Below, piece after piece: positions 34,727 to 47,173 of a stretch of 64,000 nucleotides of DNA. Both the position numbers and the translations under genes were made by a program. Position 1 is the first letter of the stretch, and every line of letters starts with the position of its first letter. A model generated the notes under the pieces. That model was not told the origin of the DNA. It saw only the letters and a program-made list of their open reading frames with translations, and searched no databases. Source of the stretch: Argyresthia goedartella (lineage: Eukaryota > Arthropoda > Insecta > Lepidoptera > Argyresthiidae); assembly GCA_949825045.1 (NCBI GenBank), contig OX463829.1, positions 17,206,715 through 17,270,714 of the forward strand, in the 5' to 3' direction.

Positions 34727-37313
34727 TTAAACATCATCAGCAGTGAAACCTGCATCCGAAGCACCTTTCATATAATCCCGATACAAATGCGAAAACCTTT
34801 GCGAATCAATGTTCGGCGATTGCGCGGTTATTATTTTTGTCATCGGATGATTTCCCTTCATTTTATTTAAATTAACTTTTTCACCCAATCTTTTTTCTTC
34901 TTTATTTTCGGATTCTGTGGTGCCAGCTTTGTCGATCTTTGCGTCGTTGGCAATTTTTTGTTCAGCCTCCCTTGCTGCGGTCATGACCACGATCTGAGGG
35001 TTGGCCATGGACTGCATGTGCTCCTTTAGGCATTGCTGGAGTATATGGAGGAAGAAGAGGAACGCCAGGAGGGTAAGTGCTGACATCGCAGCGTGGCCCT
35101 TCTTGCCTCCATGGTGACCGCTGTAGGTGAAAAAGGTGATTACGTTAAGACGTTACTTACACACTTTCATTCATGGAACTGAGCATTTCGATTAAGATTA
35201 TTATAGGAAAAAATATATTTTTTCTGGAATAAAGACTTAATATATTATTATTATTATTATTCACTTCTGGCTTTGACGCTTCGGACAAAGAAAACAAACT
35301 TAGCCCTACATTGAAGGATCTGTTGAAGGATCTGTTATTATGCCAGGCTGTGACAACACAATACAGATCCACAAACTTATCTGGCCCGGGGTCGCTTAAG
35401 CTAATCTCATTCGTAAGCCATTGACGCTAGCGACACCGCCGCCGTCACCGGGTCAGATCAGTTTGCGGATCTCTACATTATTTAACTGTCAGCTTTTCGC
35501 CGTTACTAAAAAGGGCCTGTAACTGGCGGTCCAGCAAGTAGACTGACTAACGCGCGCACCTTCCTTCCTTTTGATACCTCCATGATGGCATGTGTTCCCA
35601 GTCTCTCACACCCATCTTGCTAACACTGTTACAATCTGGGGAAAAAAAATCCCAGTTTGTAACACTGTTACCAACAGGGAATGAAAATAGTATGTGATTG
35701 CCATTTTGTCACACCTTTAACTTAGTAACAGTGTAACAAACTGGGAAGGAAATAGTGCTAGTTTGTAACACTGTTAAAAAGTAGGTAATTTTTAATGAAT
35801 TATAATCAGTCTTCTAGGTTTACACCAGTCAACCATACACGTGTATAAACTTACTTATTTTAAAGATATTGGCTAGAAAGAAATATGATAAGGAGTTACC
35901 TACATTTGAAATTGTTACGAATTCCAAATAACAGTTCCTTTCTTCTACTTCTGAAGACTAAGTTTAAATATTAAAATAAACCGTTTTGATTTTGACAATC
36001 CTATTTTTAGGGTTCCGTACCCGAAGGGTTCCAAACGGGACCCTATTACTAAGCCTCCGCTGACCGTCTGTCTGTCCGTCCGTCCGTCCGTCACCGGGCT
36101 CTATCGGATCAACCGAAATATTTAGAGCTGAAATTTTCACAGAGTGTGTATTTCTATTGCCGCTATAACAGCAAATAATAAAACATACTGGTTTTTAAGT
36201 ATTCAAAGTGGTATCCATACAAGAGATTATTTGTATGGCCATTTTCGTAGCCATTTTGTTTTATTTGTTAATCGGTGAAATGAACTGAACTCTTCCGATG
36301 TTATCGGAAAAGTTCTTTAGTTACGGGCATTGAATTTGGTGCTTAGTTTTTTGTCATTATAAGATTAATAATTCTAATTCTCTCAAAAATCTCATTCTAA
36401 TTATAATACATGATATTAAGTTTTCTATCAAACCTATCTTATTTTATTAAGTTACTCAATTTTTATCCACTTCCGTTTTCAATGAGCAAAGATATTCATT
36501 AACCTGAGTGCATAGTTCAATACTTACATTCTACATACACAAAACTCTTTTTCCTTGAATGCAGTCCTACCTAATATTGAATTTTATTATTAAGAATAAG
36601 TACAAATACCTTTTTATATTTGTACTCATACAAAATACTGTCGTTTTACATTTTTCCGTGTACAATGGTATGGATACTTTCGTGCGCGGGTCCGACGTCC
36701 TACTCGCACTTGACCGGTTTTTATTTATAGGTTCCTACCTACCTACTAAATACAATCCATGATCAATGGTATAACAAAGTGGGAAGGTTTTAGTGCCAGT
36801 TTGTAATTGTGTTACAAACTGGGATTTTTTTCCCAGTTTGTAACAGTATTACCAAGACGAGTGTGACAAACTGGGAACACATGCATGATTGCACCTCAAT
36901 TTCGCGTGCTAATTCGACAAAGATTTGTTACTTACTGTTTGGAAGTGACAATGTGCTCGTGGCTGTTTGGTTCATACGCATAGTAAACATGCTGGTCGTG
37001 TGGAGAAGAACTGTGGTACTCCGAAAACCTAGAAAAACTTCATTCTTAAAACTTGTCAGGTTCCTTTTCGTTTGGTGGGTAGAATTTATACGATGAACCA
37101 AGATTTCTGTGTATAACATTATATTTATAAACAGTTAGAGATATGTTGCTTCTGGCCCCACACTAAACGAACTGTACTTTTTGGAACTTGTAAGTAGGTA
37201 CGTTCTAAAGAAATGAATCTTACATATAACAAAATATTTTTCATTTCTACTAACCTTTCCGCGGCAAGCTTCGTCCCGATTCCCATTTGCGACAGCACAT
37301 TCCCGAGTGTCAT
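34727..37313 (-). CDS. Uncharacterised single-pass membrane protein, 181 aa
   Basis: Three minus-strand exons join in phase: 37313-37255, 37028-36936 and 35120-34727. Splice sites are AG|GTTAGT / CTAG and CA|GTAAGT / CTACAG. The joined protein starts MTLGNVLSQMGIGTKLAAER. Residues 20-51 are Ser/His/Tyr-rich and hydrophilic, then comes a Gly/His/Lys patch GHHGGKKGHAAMSALTLLAF. A hydrophobic helix spans about 64-80 (ending FLFFLHILQQC). The C-terminal 100 residues are charged, ending SHLYRDYMKGASDAGF plus a short acidic tail. There is no clear signal peptide, so the single helix is probably the anchor. I do not know a named family; the GGKKGHAAMSALTLLAFLFF block looks constrained and I think similar small insect proteins exist, but I cannot prove it here. 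Same strand as, and 1.0 kb downstream of, the secreted 320-aa gene. Confidence 0.75.
35590..36893. mobile_element. Element with about 110-bp terminal inverted repeats inside intron 2
   Basis: Left arm (about 35588-35700: GCATGTGTTCCCAGT...TTGCTAACACTGTTACAATC...ATCCCAGTTTGTAACACTGT) is repeated inverted at about 36774-36893. Each arm is itself built from a small palindrome, ACAAACTGGGA...TCCCAGTTTGT. Another such motif lies at 35700-35775. Between the arms sits the dispersed repeat at 36009-36724, so elements are nested. No transposase frame is present. It lies within the second intron of the 181-aa membrane protein gene, antisense-neutral. Confidence 0.8.
36009..36724 (+). repeat. Lepidopteran-type interspersed repeat, copy 2
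   Basis: Starts AGGGTTCCGTACCCGAAGGG, followed by a (TCCG)n stretch, GAAATTTTCACAGAGTGTGT and TTGCCGCTATAACA, and ends TCGCACTTGACCGGTTTTTA. It is about 300 bp longer than copy 1 at 5516-5925. The tail carries a small hairpin, GCGGGTCCGAC...CTCGC. Confidence 0.7.
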
Positions 37314-38334
37314 CCTTTCTATCACTTGTCACTTGTCACTCACGTCTGAAGATGTCAATGCTCTTAAAAGACTGGCACTTGACTTTGCTTCTGCGCATCC
37401 AAGGGTGCAAATGTCAACTATGGCGACAACTGGTACGACTGGAATTTTGACTCTACCACCTTGATTTAGAGATGGCGGTAAAAGTTGGAGATCGAATAGA
37501 GCATTTATTTACGCTCTGGTTCGGCTGCTTGATTTGATGCGACATGTAAGTAGTGACATAAACACTTCTAAGTAACGGTATTTCAATGCGAAAATATCCT
37601 ACTCTATGTGATTTTTTATATTTTAATATTAATATTTAATCTATTTCGTTCGCGATCTTTAAATTTCTGTGTGTTTAATAGTGAACGGTAAATGAATAAA
37701 AAACTGTTTTTATTTTAAAGTTTTATTTTACATCTCAACCACACAAGGACGTCCTCAATCACACACACATTTATACATTACTATTACTAAACTAAAAGGT
37801 GACGAACATAATAAATTATTATCATTCACATCACGCAGATTTTAATTTTTACATCAGTCGTAATTGAAATTTGGCGGAATTCATTATTTTCATTTCATTT
37901 CATAAATTAATCATTTTAAAATCATTATTCAGTTCTATATATTAAGATCGAGTGATTTAAGTGGACGGATTCGTTTATCGATTTGGATTACACGCATATC
38001 ATTGAATATTTTTACAGTGCCTACTTAAAACTTCTAGAATAAGTTAAATAAATAAATAATTTAAATAAATCACTACACTCCATGCGCTTACATTATGCGA
38101 TGGGATAAATAACACGCAGAATGATGATTTGAAAACAATCTGAAGTTAAAGAACGTCTTTGACTGTAGAAAAACCTATTTTGGATACCAAAATTTCATCA
38201 AAAGCAATCAAGAAATAATTTTGGTGTTCAACAAACTTCCTGCAAATTTGTAGTTGTTCGATTCTCTTCAAAGTGGCGCTACTTTACGTAGGTGAACATT
38301 TTGAATAGCGATTTAGGCGTTTTTTGAAGTTTCT
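37314..38334. other. Spacer between the two minus-strand genes
   Basis: Contains the presumed 3' UTR of the 320-aa gene, with AATAAA signals on the minus strand at 37722-37727 and 37709-37714, and then the likely TATA-less promoter and 5' UTR of the 181-aa gene (about 37314-37500). Nothing else seen. Confidence 0.5.
37709..37727 (-). terminator. Tandem polyadenylation signals of the 320-aa gene
   Basis: Two AATAAA motifs on the minus strand (plus-strand TTTATT at 37709-37714 and 37722-37727), about 610 bases after the stop codon. Confidence 0.5.
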
Positions 38335-40933
38335 CTAAACCTCGTTGCACTGGAGGTACATTTGGCGGCAGTCGACGCCGGAGCGGCCTCGCCTTCCCGC
38401 CTCGTAGAAGTCGGAGAAGGATCCTCCGGATTGTCTCTCCATCACGAAACTGGCGGCGTAACTGTTGGACAAATATTCACGAACTTAACAGATTGCTGGA
38501 CAAAGTATTGCTGACATTGTAGTGTGTCCAATTCTTTGGATACCGGTACAGAGACAATGGGTGCATTATATTTAGGTATGAAAGAAAGTTTGATGGTTAG
38601 AATTAACCTGAAAATCCTAACTACCATAAAATATAACACAGGGCAAAACAGAAAGACAATGTTGGCCTTATAATAACGTTTCACACTGAGAGTTGTGCGG
38701 GTTTTTGTCCCTAATCCCTTAAAATATGACTACATCTTTCTGTTACATCCTGTGCATCGGTGTACCTCCGGGATACTTTAGGACAGCAACAACAACTTCA
38801 CAACACTGAAATCAACTTACGTTCCAAGCTGGCAGAAGACGCTCTTAGGCCCAATATCCGATGAGCATTCGCTGTTGGCATCGCAAATGTACTTCTGCAG
38901 ACACCTATCATTGTCAGTGCCGAAGGATCGGACGTAGGTCTTCATCATAGCGATTCCGGCAATGGCAGCGTCAGATACAGAGTCCTTGCGACCGATAGAG
39001 CGAGCGGCCATCGAGCGGTGAGAGAATGAGGTCTTCAGAGCGTCCAATAAGTTCACGACGATATTGATGAACTGGGGAAGAAAATAGGGATAGTTTTGAC
39101 AACGAAATAATATTGTATATCAAAACTGTTGCGAGGTGGGGCATATTTTTGAAGGAACTTTGGCTGTTTCATGGATGGATGATGAAACATTACAATACCA
39201 GTGAAGTAGATAGAAGACGAAAGAATAAGAAATTATGTGTTACAAGTGAAGATAATTTAGAAAGAGTATAGAAGTATAATGAGATGCGTACCTCTCCAGC
39301 CTGCTTTGCCATAGAGGAGATCTGGTCGGGATCTTTTGCACCGAGAACCGTCGACAGTACAGCAGCCAATATACCCTGAAGCAAGCGGAAGCAATACCGT
39401 CTCCGTAACCGATTTTTACTATTTACATACGTACTCTAAATCAGAAAATCCTCAAGGAAACTGAAAATTTTTGATCAAAAACGTTTAGTAATGTCAATAC
39501 AAGTATTTGTCCATACAAGTTTCCTTGAGAAAATCTCGAATTCGGGAGTACCTAGTAGTTATTATGTGAATTAAAGGGTACTATGATCTACGTCCTCAAA
39601 ACAAGAGCCAGTCTACAGGTGAAATCTTGCAGTGCAAACCATCACACTCAAACGACGTGACTGAAAAACAAAACTAAATTCTAATCCGAATATCTACAAT
39701 GATTGATGTTAGTAGACCAGGGTTTCAGTTTGGTGAATTCGGGTTAAAATTTTATAATATATTTTTGTTGTCAAAAGGATATAGTTTGTGTTCGTAATAT
39801 CCCTTTTTGTACAAAATATTGAGTCATGCAGTTTTAAAAGTTGCTATATACCTGCATGGGTGAGTTTCCGTTGTCGACTTTGTCAATTCCGTCGCTGGAA
39901 GCACCACCTCCGAGGATTGCCGTGAGGATCTTGAGGCCCATGGAGAGGAGGTTGGCCCAGGGGGACGGAGACACCGAGTTGTTGTCAAGGTCGTCACTCT
40001 TGTTGGGGCCGTTCGCTCCAGCAGGATTGAACAGCATCTGCATTACCATACCTGGAACCATCGAAACTGTCATCTCATGTCAAGGTTTAGGATGATTTTC
40101 TTACTTTGATGTGCTACCATAACACACGGTAAGCTATTACCTATATTGTTTGAGGTAAGAATGCCAGAAGAAGAGGTTTTGAAATTGCCACTGCTTCGAC
40201 GAGATACCTAAAAACACCATCGTAGGCCCTATTTTTGAAATCTTACTGGCAGCACCTATGTTAGAAGTAAAGGCGACACTTACCAAGCATGTTAGACCAA
40301 GAGAAGCCTCCATCCCCGATGGAGTTGGTTTGAATATCATCCAGGTCGTCAATGGCGACCTTCTTCAACGCGTTGGGCTTCTCTGCGAACTTTCGCTCCT
40401 GTGCCAACTGCCCGTGCTCTGGTAAAGGCGCGGTGTTGCTGTAGTACTGGGTGTTCTGTGACCGGACATTGCTCGTTGACTGAAAGGTTGGAGACAAACA
40501 CATACGTATAGCTGATTGATAGAACAGCAAGTGTAATACTAGTACTAATATACACCCCAGAATGAAGTGTACTGAAGAGAACACCCATCCAGATGAATAA
40601 GCAAATGCAATAGTCAGATTGATCGATTGTGCTCTTTATTTTAATTGCTACCGTCTAAATATCTACTTTCTCAGGCCTCAGTGCATGATTGCTATCCAAC
40701 CAACCATGTCTTTCAAGATGTGGGATTGATTTTATTTCAGACATTTATGGTTTTTCTTCTACAGGGTCATAAATTAATTTCAATTTAGCAGAGGCTGATG
40801 ATGAGTGGTTAATGATGATGTTGAGTACCTGTGAGATTAGTGGCGTGTGTTGCTGAGGGTATGCCAGCGTGTGGAGAATGCTCGATGAGCTGATGAGGGC
40901 CAGCAAGACCCATCCTGATACCTTCTGCTGCAT
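38335..40933 (-). CDS. Uncharacterised secreted protein with C-terminal six-Cys domain, 320 aa
   Basis: Six minus-strand exons join without a phase break: 40933-40829, 40479-40284, 40051-39852, 39375-39292, 39071-38821, 38461-38335. All are GT-AG. Residues 1-24 (MQQKVSGWVLLALISSSSIL...) form a signal peptide. Residues 36-100 are polar and low in complexity. Residues about 101-215 contain Gly/Ala/Leu-rich amphipathic helices (WANLLSMGLKILTAILGGG, GILAAVLSTVLG, FINIVVNLLDALK). The last 70 residues hold exactly six cysteines (252, 258, 264, 275, 310, 317) with GPKSVFCQLGTYAASFVMER and then EAGRRGRSGVDC, likely three disulphides. No known domain name comes to mind. The sharp motif and clean exons say it is a real, constrained gene. 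The ATG lies one base after an acceptor (CCCCAG|A ATG), so at least one non-coding exon is upstream. A role in extracellular matrix, cuticle or secretion is only a guess. Confidence 0.82.
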
Positions 40934-42013
40934 TCTGGGGAAAAACGCGTAAGTATGATGAGTGGTGAGTTAATCAAAACATTCCGTATTCCGTTACATT
41001 CTTTGAAAAATTCCGATGAGTCGTCATTTTTGTTCATTTTCAACCGACTTCAAAAAGGAGAAGGTTCTCATTATTTTTATTTTGTGTTTGTTACGCGTTT
41101 ACTCCGTCATTTATGAACCGATTTTAATGATTCTTGTTTTGATTGGTAGGTCATACTTCAGAGATGGCCCCATACAAATTTGATCAAAATTGATTCAGCG
41201 CTTTTTGAAAAAATCAACAAATACAATAAACAGATGACGTTTTGTTTTGTGGTTCCGTCCAGCAAAAGTTTGATAAGGCCTATTCATGTACACAGGCTTA
41301 ATTCGCATCCCGACCGAGGAAGGAGAAATAGGGCTTGAACTGGAAGCCGGTTTTTTAATTTTTTAACTTGGTTAAGTACATTATAAGATACTACTGTAGT
41401 TTTATCATAAGTAAGATGGGATTGTGGTCAAGTTAAACAAACTTTTGACGCTAGTCTTTTATGGGATTCATATATACACACACCAAACCAAAAGTACTTT
41501 CTAGAATATTTGTCTAATTGTGGTGCGCGGTCGTCGCGTCGATTAGAGAAAGTGTTTGATGCGCGATTCCCCCGGATTGAGCGCATGCGACCAGTCGCTT
41601 AGAAAGTGGGCAGCTCGCCCGCCGCCGCCGGTGCATTTTTACAAGGAGACCAGACGACAAGTGTGATTGGAGGAGGATGTTCATTATACTAATTGGATGG
41701 CGGTGGTGATAACAATTACCTAAGGGGAGGCAAATCGAAGTATAGTTAATGCCTTGAATTGAGGGGACCTGTATAATTATTTTCATTTTTTTATTAATTT
41801 TATACCAAACCTCATGATTTATTTTCCATATTACTTAAATATCCCGAAACGTTTTATGTGACTTCACCATTGCAACTCTACATCCATTAGTAAATTAACT
41901 CTCATAAGGTTTCGTTACTTCTTTTGTTTTAACCCGCATTTGTTTCCATATCGCTTTGAAGAGCTGCTCTCAAAATCAATCAGATCCAACATAAGTATTA
42001 CAGACACACGCAC

Positions 42014-42125
42014 CTGTCTGCCCCGGAATCCGGAATGTATTACAAGTAGCAAGCCCCACGTCCGCGATCCAATACAGGTGACCCGGTCCGCTCCTAACTG
42101 TTGTTGCAAGGTGCTACTTATAAAA
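42014..42125 (-). promoter_or_regulatory. Candidate promoter and first exon of the 320-aa gene (proximal)
   Basis: On the minus strand TTTATAAG at about 42117-42124 is followed 23 bases later by an initiator-like CAGTTA (about 42099), and the presumed exon ends in GACAG|GTGCGT at 42014. Spacing to the coding exon is about 1.1 kb. This is one of two candidates. Confidence 0.3.
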
Positions 42126-42242
42126 AATTGACGTAAATCAGTCGCACTGTTAGTGGTCACCATGCGACCTCGCGCGCCACTTTCTTCGACACCTGTTTTG
42201 AATTGACGTTTATTGCGTCACGGAATACCGGGGCGAATTCCA

Positions 42243-42380
42243 GTGGCTCAAGCAGGAAAAAATACCAGAGTGAAATGGTGTTCGAGTTCAGATAAAATTA
42301 ACCTTATTTCATTGTACATAAGAGTCACTGACGATTCGCATACTTTTTCACGCACAAATATTCCTGCCTCCTACACTGTG
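42243..42380. mobile_element. MITE-like element, inverted copy of 31113-31254
   Basis: CTCAAGCAGGAAAAAATACC at the left, TCGAGTTCAGATAAA, TGTACATAAGAGTCACTGAC, CGCATACTTTTTC and ATTCCTGCCTCCTACAC at the right match the other copy reversed. A further partial copy, GTCAGTGACTCTTATGAATA ... TTCATCTGGACTCC, lies at 42438-42510. Confidence 0.78.
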
Positions 42381-45140
42381 CTCTCTTTGAGCTAGGAATA
42401 ACGAATAATAATGTATCGAAAACGTTAGCGAGTTAAACTGTCAGTGACTCTTATGAATACCAATAATGATTTACAGATAATTTCATCTGGACTCCACCTA
42501 CTTCTTCACACTGGTTTATTTGTAACTCCTACTCTGAAGGTTCGTCGCGTTCGATGACTGATGATACGATGGTGATGTTTGGTTTGGTTTGTTTTTTTGG
42601 CGGATTCGTTTTCATAATTTTTGGGTCTAGAGAAAGAAAGAGTCAATATTTCGGTTCGTGAGAATAACAGAATACACCATGGTTATAAGGAAAATAATTC
42701 TACCAGGACTTAATCATTATCACACATTTACGCCGGCCATTTGTCTCGTCCGTCACATATGCCAGCAAGTTGCAGCCGGCGACTTTGGCGCACCAGAGCG
42801 GTCGCCGGTGACAGCGGCGAGATTCCCGCCGGTGAAAATTGTCGAGAGACCACTCATGTTTTATGTATGCCTTATACATGCGAGCGGGGTACCTATAGAT
42901 ACAGAGTGGGTGTATTCAGGGGGACATTAGTCAACTTATATGATTTTAATAGAAATATGGACGTTAGTAATAATGAATTGACCAGCTCCCTGTTTTGTCT
43001 CAATTCCAGAGCAAAAACATATGCAGTTTGGGTGTGGATTCCAGCCAGAGAATAAGGTCACGTTCCAAGTATATTTCGGCGTCGCATAATTGAGACATTT
43101 TAAACATCTACGACGATTGCGGTAAACGAGCCAATTTTCAGTAAAATCCCCAACAGCCAAACATTTATCTGCTAAGGTTTGCTTGGCCCTCTATTTAATC
43201 CAATCCTGGGTACCCTACCCATATCCTATACGTATAAGACTGGAAATACATATCGTGCCATAAACTCTGTTTAAGAAGTCCACACAATGCCGCATCCATC
43301 AGTGTCGCAAGCAAAGCAATAAAACAACACCGATAATGCGGACCTTTTCCCGCTTTCACGCAGAAAACCGGTAAATTATGCGAGTTTTAATGTCGCTTCA
43401 AGTTATATTTGTCTTTAATATAGGAAGAGTGGAGAAATTGCGAATAACCTTTGATAAAGTGTACAACACGGTTACAATATCCGTGCATGTATCTTGGTGA
43501 TGTCACTAAGGTTAATGCAAACCAGCGTGGTGCACAGAGAATATGGCCGTGCTGTAAGTACTTACTTATAGGGTAGCCGATTAAGGCTTTGGTGAAATGG
43601 CTTTGACCTCTTAGCCCAGTGACTTGAGCCCTAAAGCGGTTTAACCTCACGGTGCTGTGAGCGGGAATCGAACCCCACTTTCAATGGCCGCGGATATTTG
43701 CGGTTTTGATAAACATGAACGTATCTGTTTGACAAGGGTATATTGTTAGTTGAGTCCGGGTTAGCGGTGTAACTTGGCAATTTTTTCTGTTGCATTTTGC
43801 TGAGTTCTCCTTCTTTCTCCTTCTTTCTCCTGATTTCGACGAGTTAAGCGGGAGATCGATCCTAAAGACTAATTTAGACCGCTACAACTGCCTCTGTTGT
43901 TGTTCAGTTGGCAATAATCGATATTACCGTACTCCTAGAACAAACTACTTAAAATCGCGCACACGACATATTTAATTGCCACTTTCTTAACATTTGTGAT
44001 GGACATTTTCGGTTCCTGTTTGACAAAGCGGAATATATAGCGGAATAATAACAAAAACAAGCCTTAAACACGTAATTACATACCTCGCACGGTTCCAAAG
44101 GTTTTTAACATTCATACTTATGAACTGTCTACCTACATGTAAGTACATACATATTTGTCTGACAACGCACTATTATATACGTCGCACAACGTGGAAAACG
44201 CATATTACGATGGACGGAGAAAGCGTTGAGCGGCGGCGTGCGAGACAGACAGCTCAGCACCATGCAAGGTTAGGGCAATGCTTATTCGGAATGGTGAGTT
44301 TGCTTTACCACCATGGTATCCTAGTGTGAGGCCAGAAGCAATGTATGTGCCTGTATATAATTGTCTATGCTTAATGCATTGTGTCTCGGAAAATATCGGA
44401 TAAAATAAGCAGAGTAAGCGGCGCAGAAACGGTACTCATCCCATACAGATTGGAATGAATAACCCTTCGTGACCCAGAGATGGCGCTGGGGGTAACGGTT
44501 GTAATTTAAACGCTATTGATTCAGTAAACATGCTACTAGATAGCGCTGGGCGCTAATCTTAGAATGTAAAAATAAAATTTTACAGAATTACAATAGTTTG
44601 GTTTTTGGAAGAAAAAAAAGTTTATAACCAATTCAATGTAAATAAAAGTGTAATAGAAAAATAGGTTGTTCTCTTGAAATTTAATCTCCTATCTCTATCT
44701 GCAACTACTAGCTGCACCAAGCGATATAGGCCTCGAACTAAAGATTCTTTAATAGCATCTCTAATTACGCTTGTGATATATTTTGTTCTACGTGGTCTAT
44801 TTGTATTAGTACAATATAATAACTACCGTTTAATCTACTGTGAAGAAATATTTTACGTCCTATTTTCGCCAAAGTCAGGAACCTGAGAGTGTTACCAGAA
44901 GCAGCCTCTTCGAAATCCTGATAAAAGAGGCGACTGGGCCCAAATTTTATAAAACAAAACATAACGTCACGCCTTTATCCATACGGGATGGCAACACAGT
45001 GGCGCCTATATTATGCCAGTAAATTTAATACACCATGGTATGCCCAAATGGTAATCGTGAATGTTTCTGGTTCCATTGATGTGGGTAGGTAAGTTAAGTT
45101 CGTCTCAAGTATTCAAGACTTGACTCCGCTATCTCCGCTT

Positions 45141-45211
45141 CCATGCATATGTTACTTGTGTTGCAGTTGCAGTTATGTGCTGCAACTGCAACACAAGTAA
45201 CATATGCATGG
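45141..45211. repeat. Perfect 31-bp hairpin, 9-nt loop
   Basis: CCATGCATATGTTACTTGTG and TTGCAGTTGCA at 45141-45171 pair without a single mismatch with 45181-45211; the loop is GTTATGTGC. No flanking TSD seen. Confidence 0.97.
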
Positions 45212-46675
45212 AAAATTCACTCTTGCATGATACCTATACTCTTGACCTTTCCCTCGTGTTTTCTATCGTCCAGAACGCAGGGTCTCAATGACCCTTCGCA
45301 TACATTCACCATCCTTTCTTACTGGTTTACTCAACAGTTAATAAACCTACACAAATAACCGGCTATGCCAGATAATATGCTAAGAAAGAAAAAGCTACAG
45401 CAGCGTCGAGAATACAAGTGTTGAAAATTCACCGTGAAACCCATTCAATCCATTTGTGCATAATCGTATGCGCTGTGCAATCTTAAAAAGAATAGTTTTC
45501 CCGCCTCGGACGGAACTGCGCGCTGTTTTTTTTTTGGCTCGCATTTCGCCCACTCGATCCGTCGCTTTCTAAACTCGTGCACAACACAGCTTGTGCGTGC
45601 TACTCATGCGGATATGCAACGAATCGATATATTTACTCGATTACTGGTTATACGAGTATCGTGCGTTCTCTGAGTATTGTTTCATTTGATATAACACCTT
45701 GCGTAAATAGAGGTAAAACGCAACTGATAGGTGCGTAACCTTCATGATTTATGAATCGGATGTTCTAACCGAAGTAGAATGAGTCTAGGGATAGGATTTC
45801 TGAAATCGTACACCCGAATGCTGCTGACTGCTGTTCATATAAAGTGTGTCAAATATTAATTAAGTACCCTGATTAAAGTTGTCCTCAATTGACCACCACC
45901 ACAAATGTGATGACGTCGATGATAGTCCGTGGTGTCGAGTGGTGGAACCGTGTTGTTATGGCCGCATTTGTTAAATATTTATATGATGAGATAAGATACC
46001 CTACTGAACCAAAATAAGGAAGGGGGTCGCCTAACAGCCTTACGCATTTTATAATACCTACCTATTAATATGCAAATTATCTGCCGCCATTACAGAAAAA
46101 TCTGCATATGTTCCTATTTACCTCAATTATATTATTTGTCCTATGATAGAAATAAAGGTTTGATCTTTTGGACCTGAACGGTGTTCTGGACCTGCAGTAG
46201 GGACTACTCTACTAGATAAGTGGCCTTGCCGACCTAGAAATAGATGATTTATAAGCCCAAGTGGAAAATCAACTCTACCAAGTTGGTGTTGAAAGCCGTA
46301 AGGGTACGAATCTTTACAAAATCATGGGGTTTATAAAAAACGTTCTATGGCTTCAGGGCGACACCCTTACAGTGTTTGCTTATATGTAGTAGTAATTTAA
46401 GCGGACGCGAAAACACATTTCAATTATAATTGAGAGTTTGACTGCCGGACTAAAATCAAAATAGGTATGGTGAATGGAATGTAAGATAAATGAGCTTCTT
46501 TAAAACTTTTACTAGAAAATTTAATTCAAACGAGATTTCTCACATTGAATGGTCTATCGATGTGTGCCACGAAATATCTTTGTTCGTCGGCTTTCTTGAT
46601 CGGACGAAACAACTAGTCACCTCGCTGGCACGCAATACCCTTAAAGCGCCATAATGACTTCACGGCGCGAGGTGT

Positions 46676-46776
46676 CTATATAAATTGCCCGGGCAGTAGA
46701 TGGCACCGTGTGAGGTGTGATGGGTGCTGACTTGTTCCGAAGCAGCACCGTTACAATGATCCCAATGCAGCAACGG
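46676..46776 (+). promoter_or_regulatory. TATA-like element followed by ATG and donor-like site
   Basis: CTATATAAATTGCCCGGGCA starts near 46675, in a locally GC-richer patch. 70 bases later is ATG (46756) and a donor-like CG|GTAAAA (46776). I found no downstream exon that keeps its frame, so this is only a hint. Confidence 0.2.
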
Positions 46777-47139
46777 TAAAAATAGCTGATTCTGGTGCAT
46801 ATGTATCCCCGTTCGGTTCTTTATAGGTACAATTAGCGAGGGAAGAAGAACGGTTGTTGCTGTTGAATCAACAATACAAATTGTGAACTGCTAATGAAGA
46901 ATGCTCAGAGTTGAGTGCTCATAAAATATGTGACACACTTCTTTTTTTCCCTTACGATAGTGACTGAAAAAGGTCTGTCTTTTGACATTAATTGCATCGA
47001 TAGGACAAACAATCTTAGTATTCACATGGTCGAAACTTTTCTTTAAAAAATAAGTCGTAGGTCTATGCGGTGTCTGCATTCAATCAGGAAAGATTTAACT
47101 CAGTCTCCATTTGTAGGGTAATTTTACTGTGAACATGTT

Positions 47140-47173
47140 AACTACTGTTGGTATAATTATACCAACAGTAGTT
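47140..47173. repeat. Perfect 34-nt palindrome with no loop
   Basis: AACTACTGTTGGTATAA at 47140-47156 is followed directly by its exact reverse complement at 47157-47173. Confidence 0.97.

Noticed and set aside
43600..43690. tRNA gene or SINE on the minus strand
   Set aside because: GGGGTTCGATTCCCGCTC looks like a T arm, but there is no A box at the right distance and no cloverleaf.
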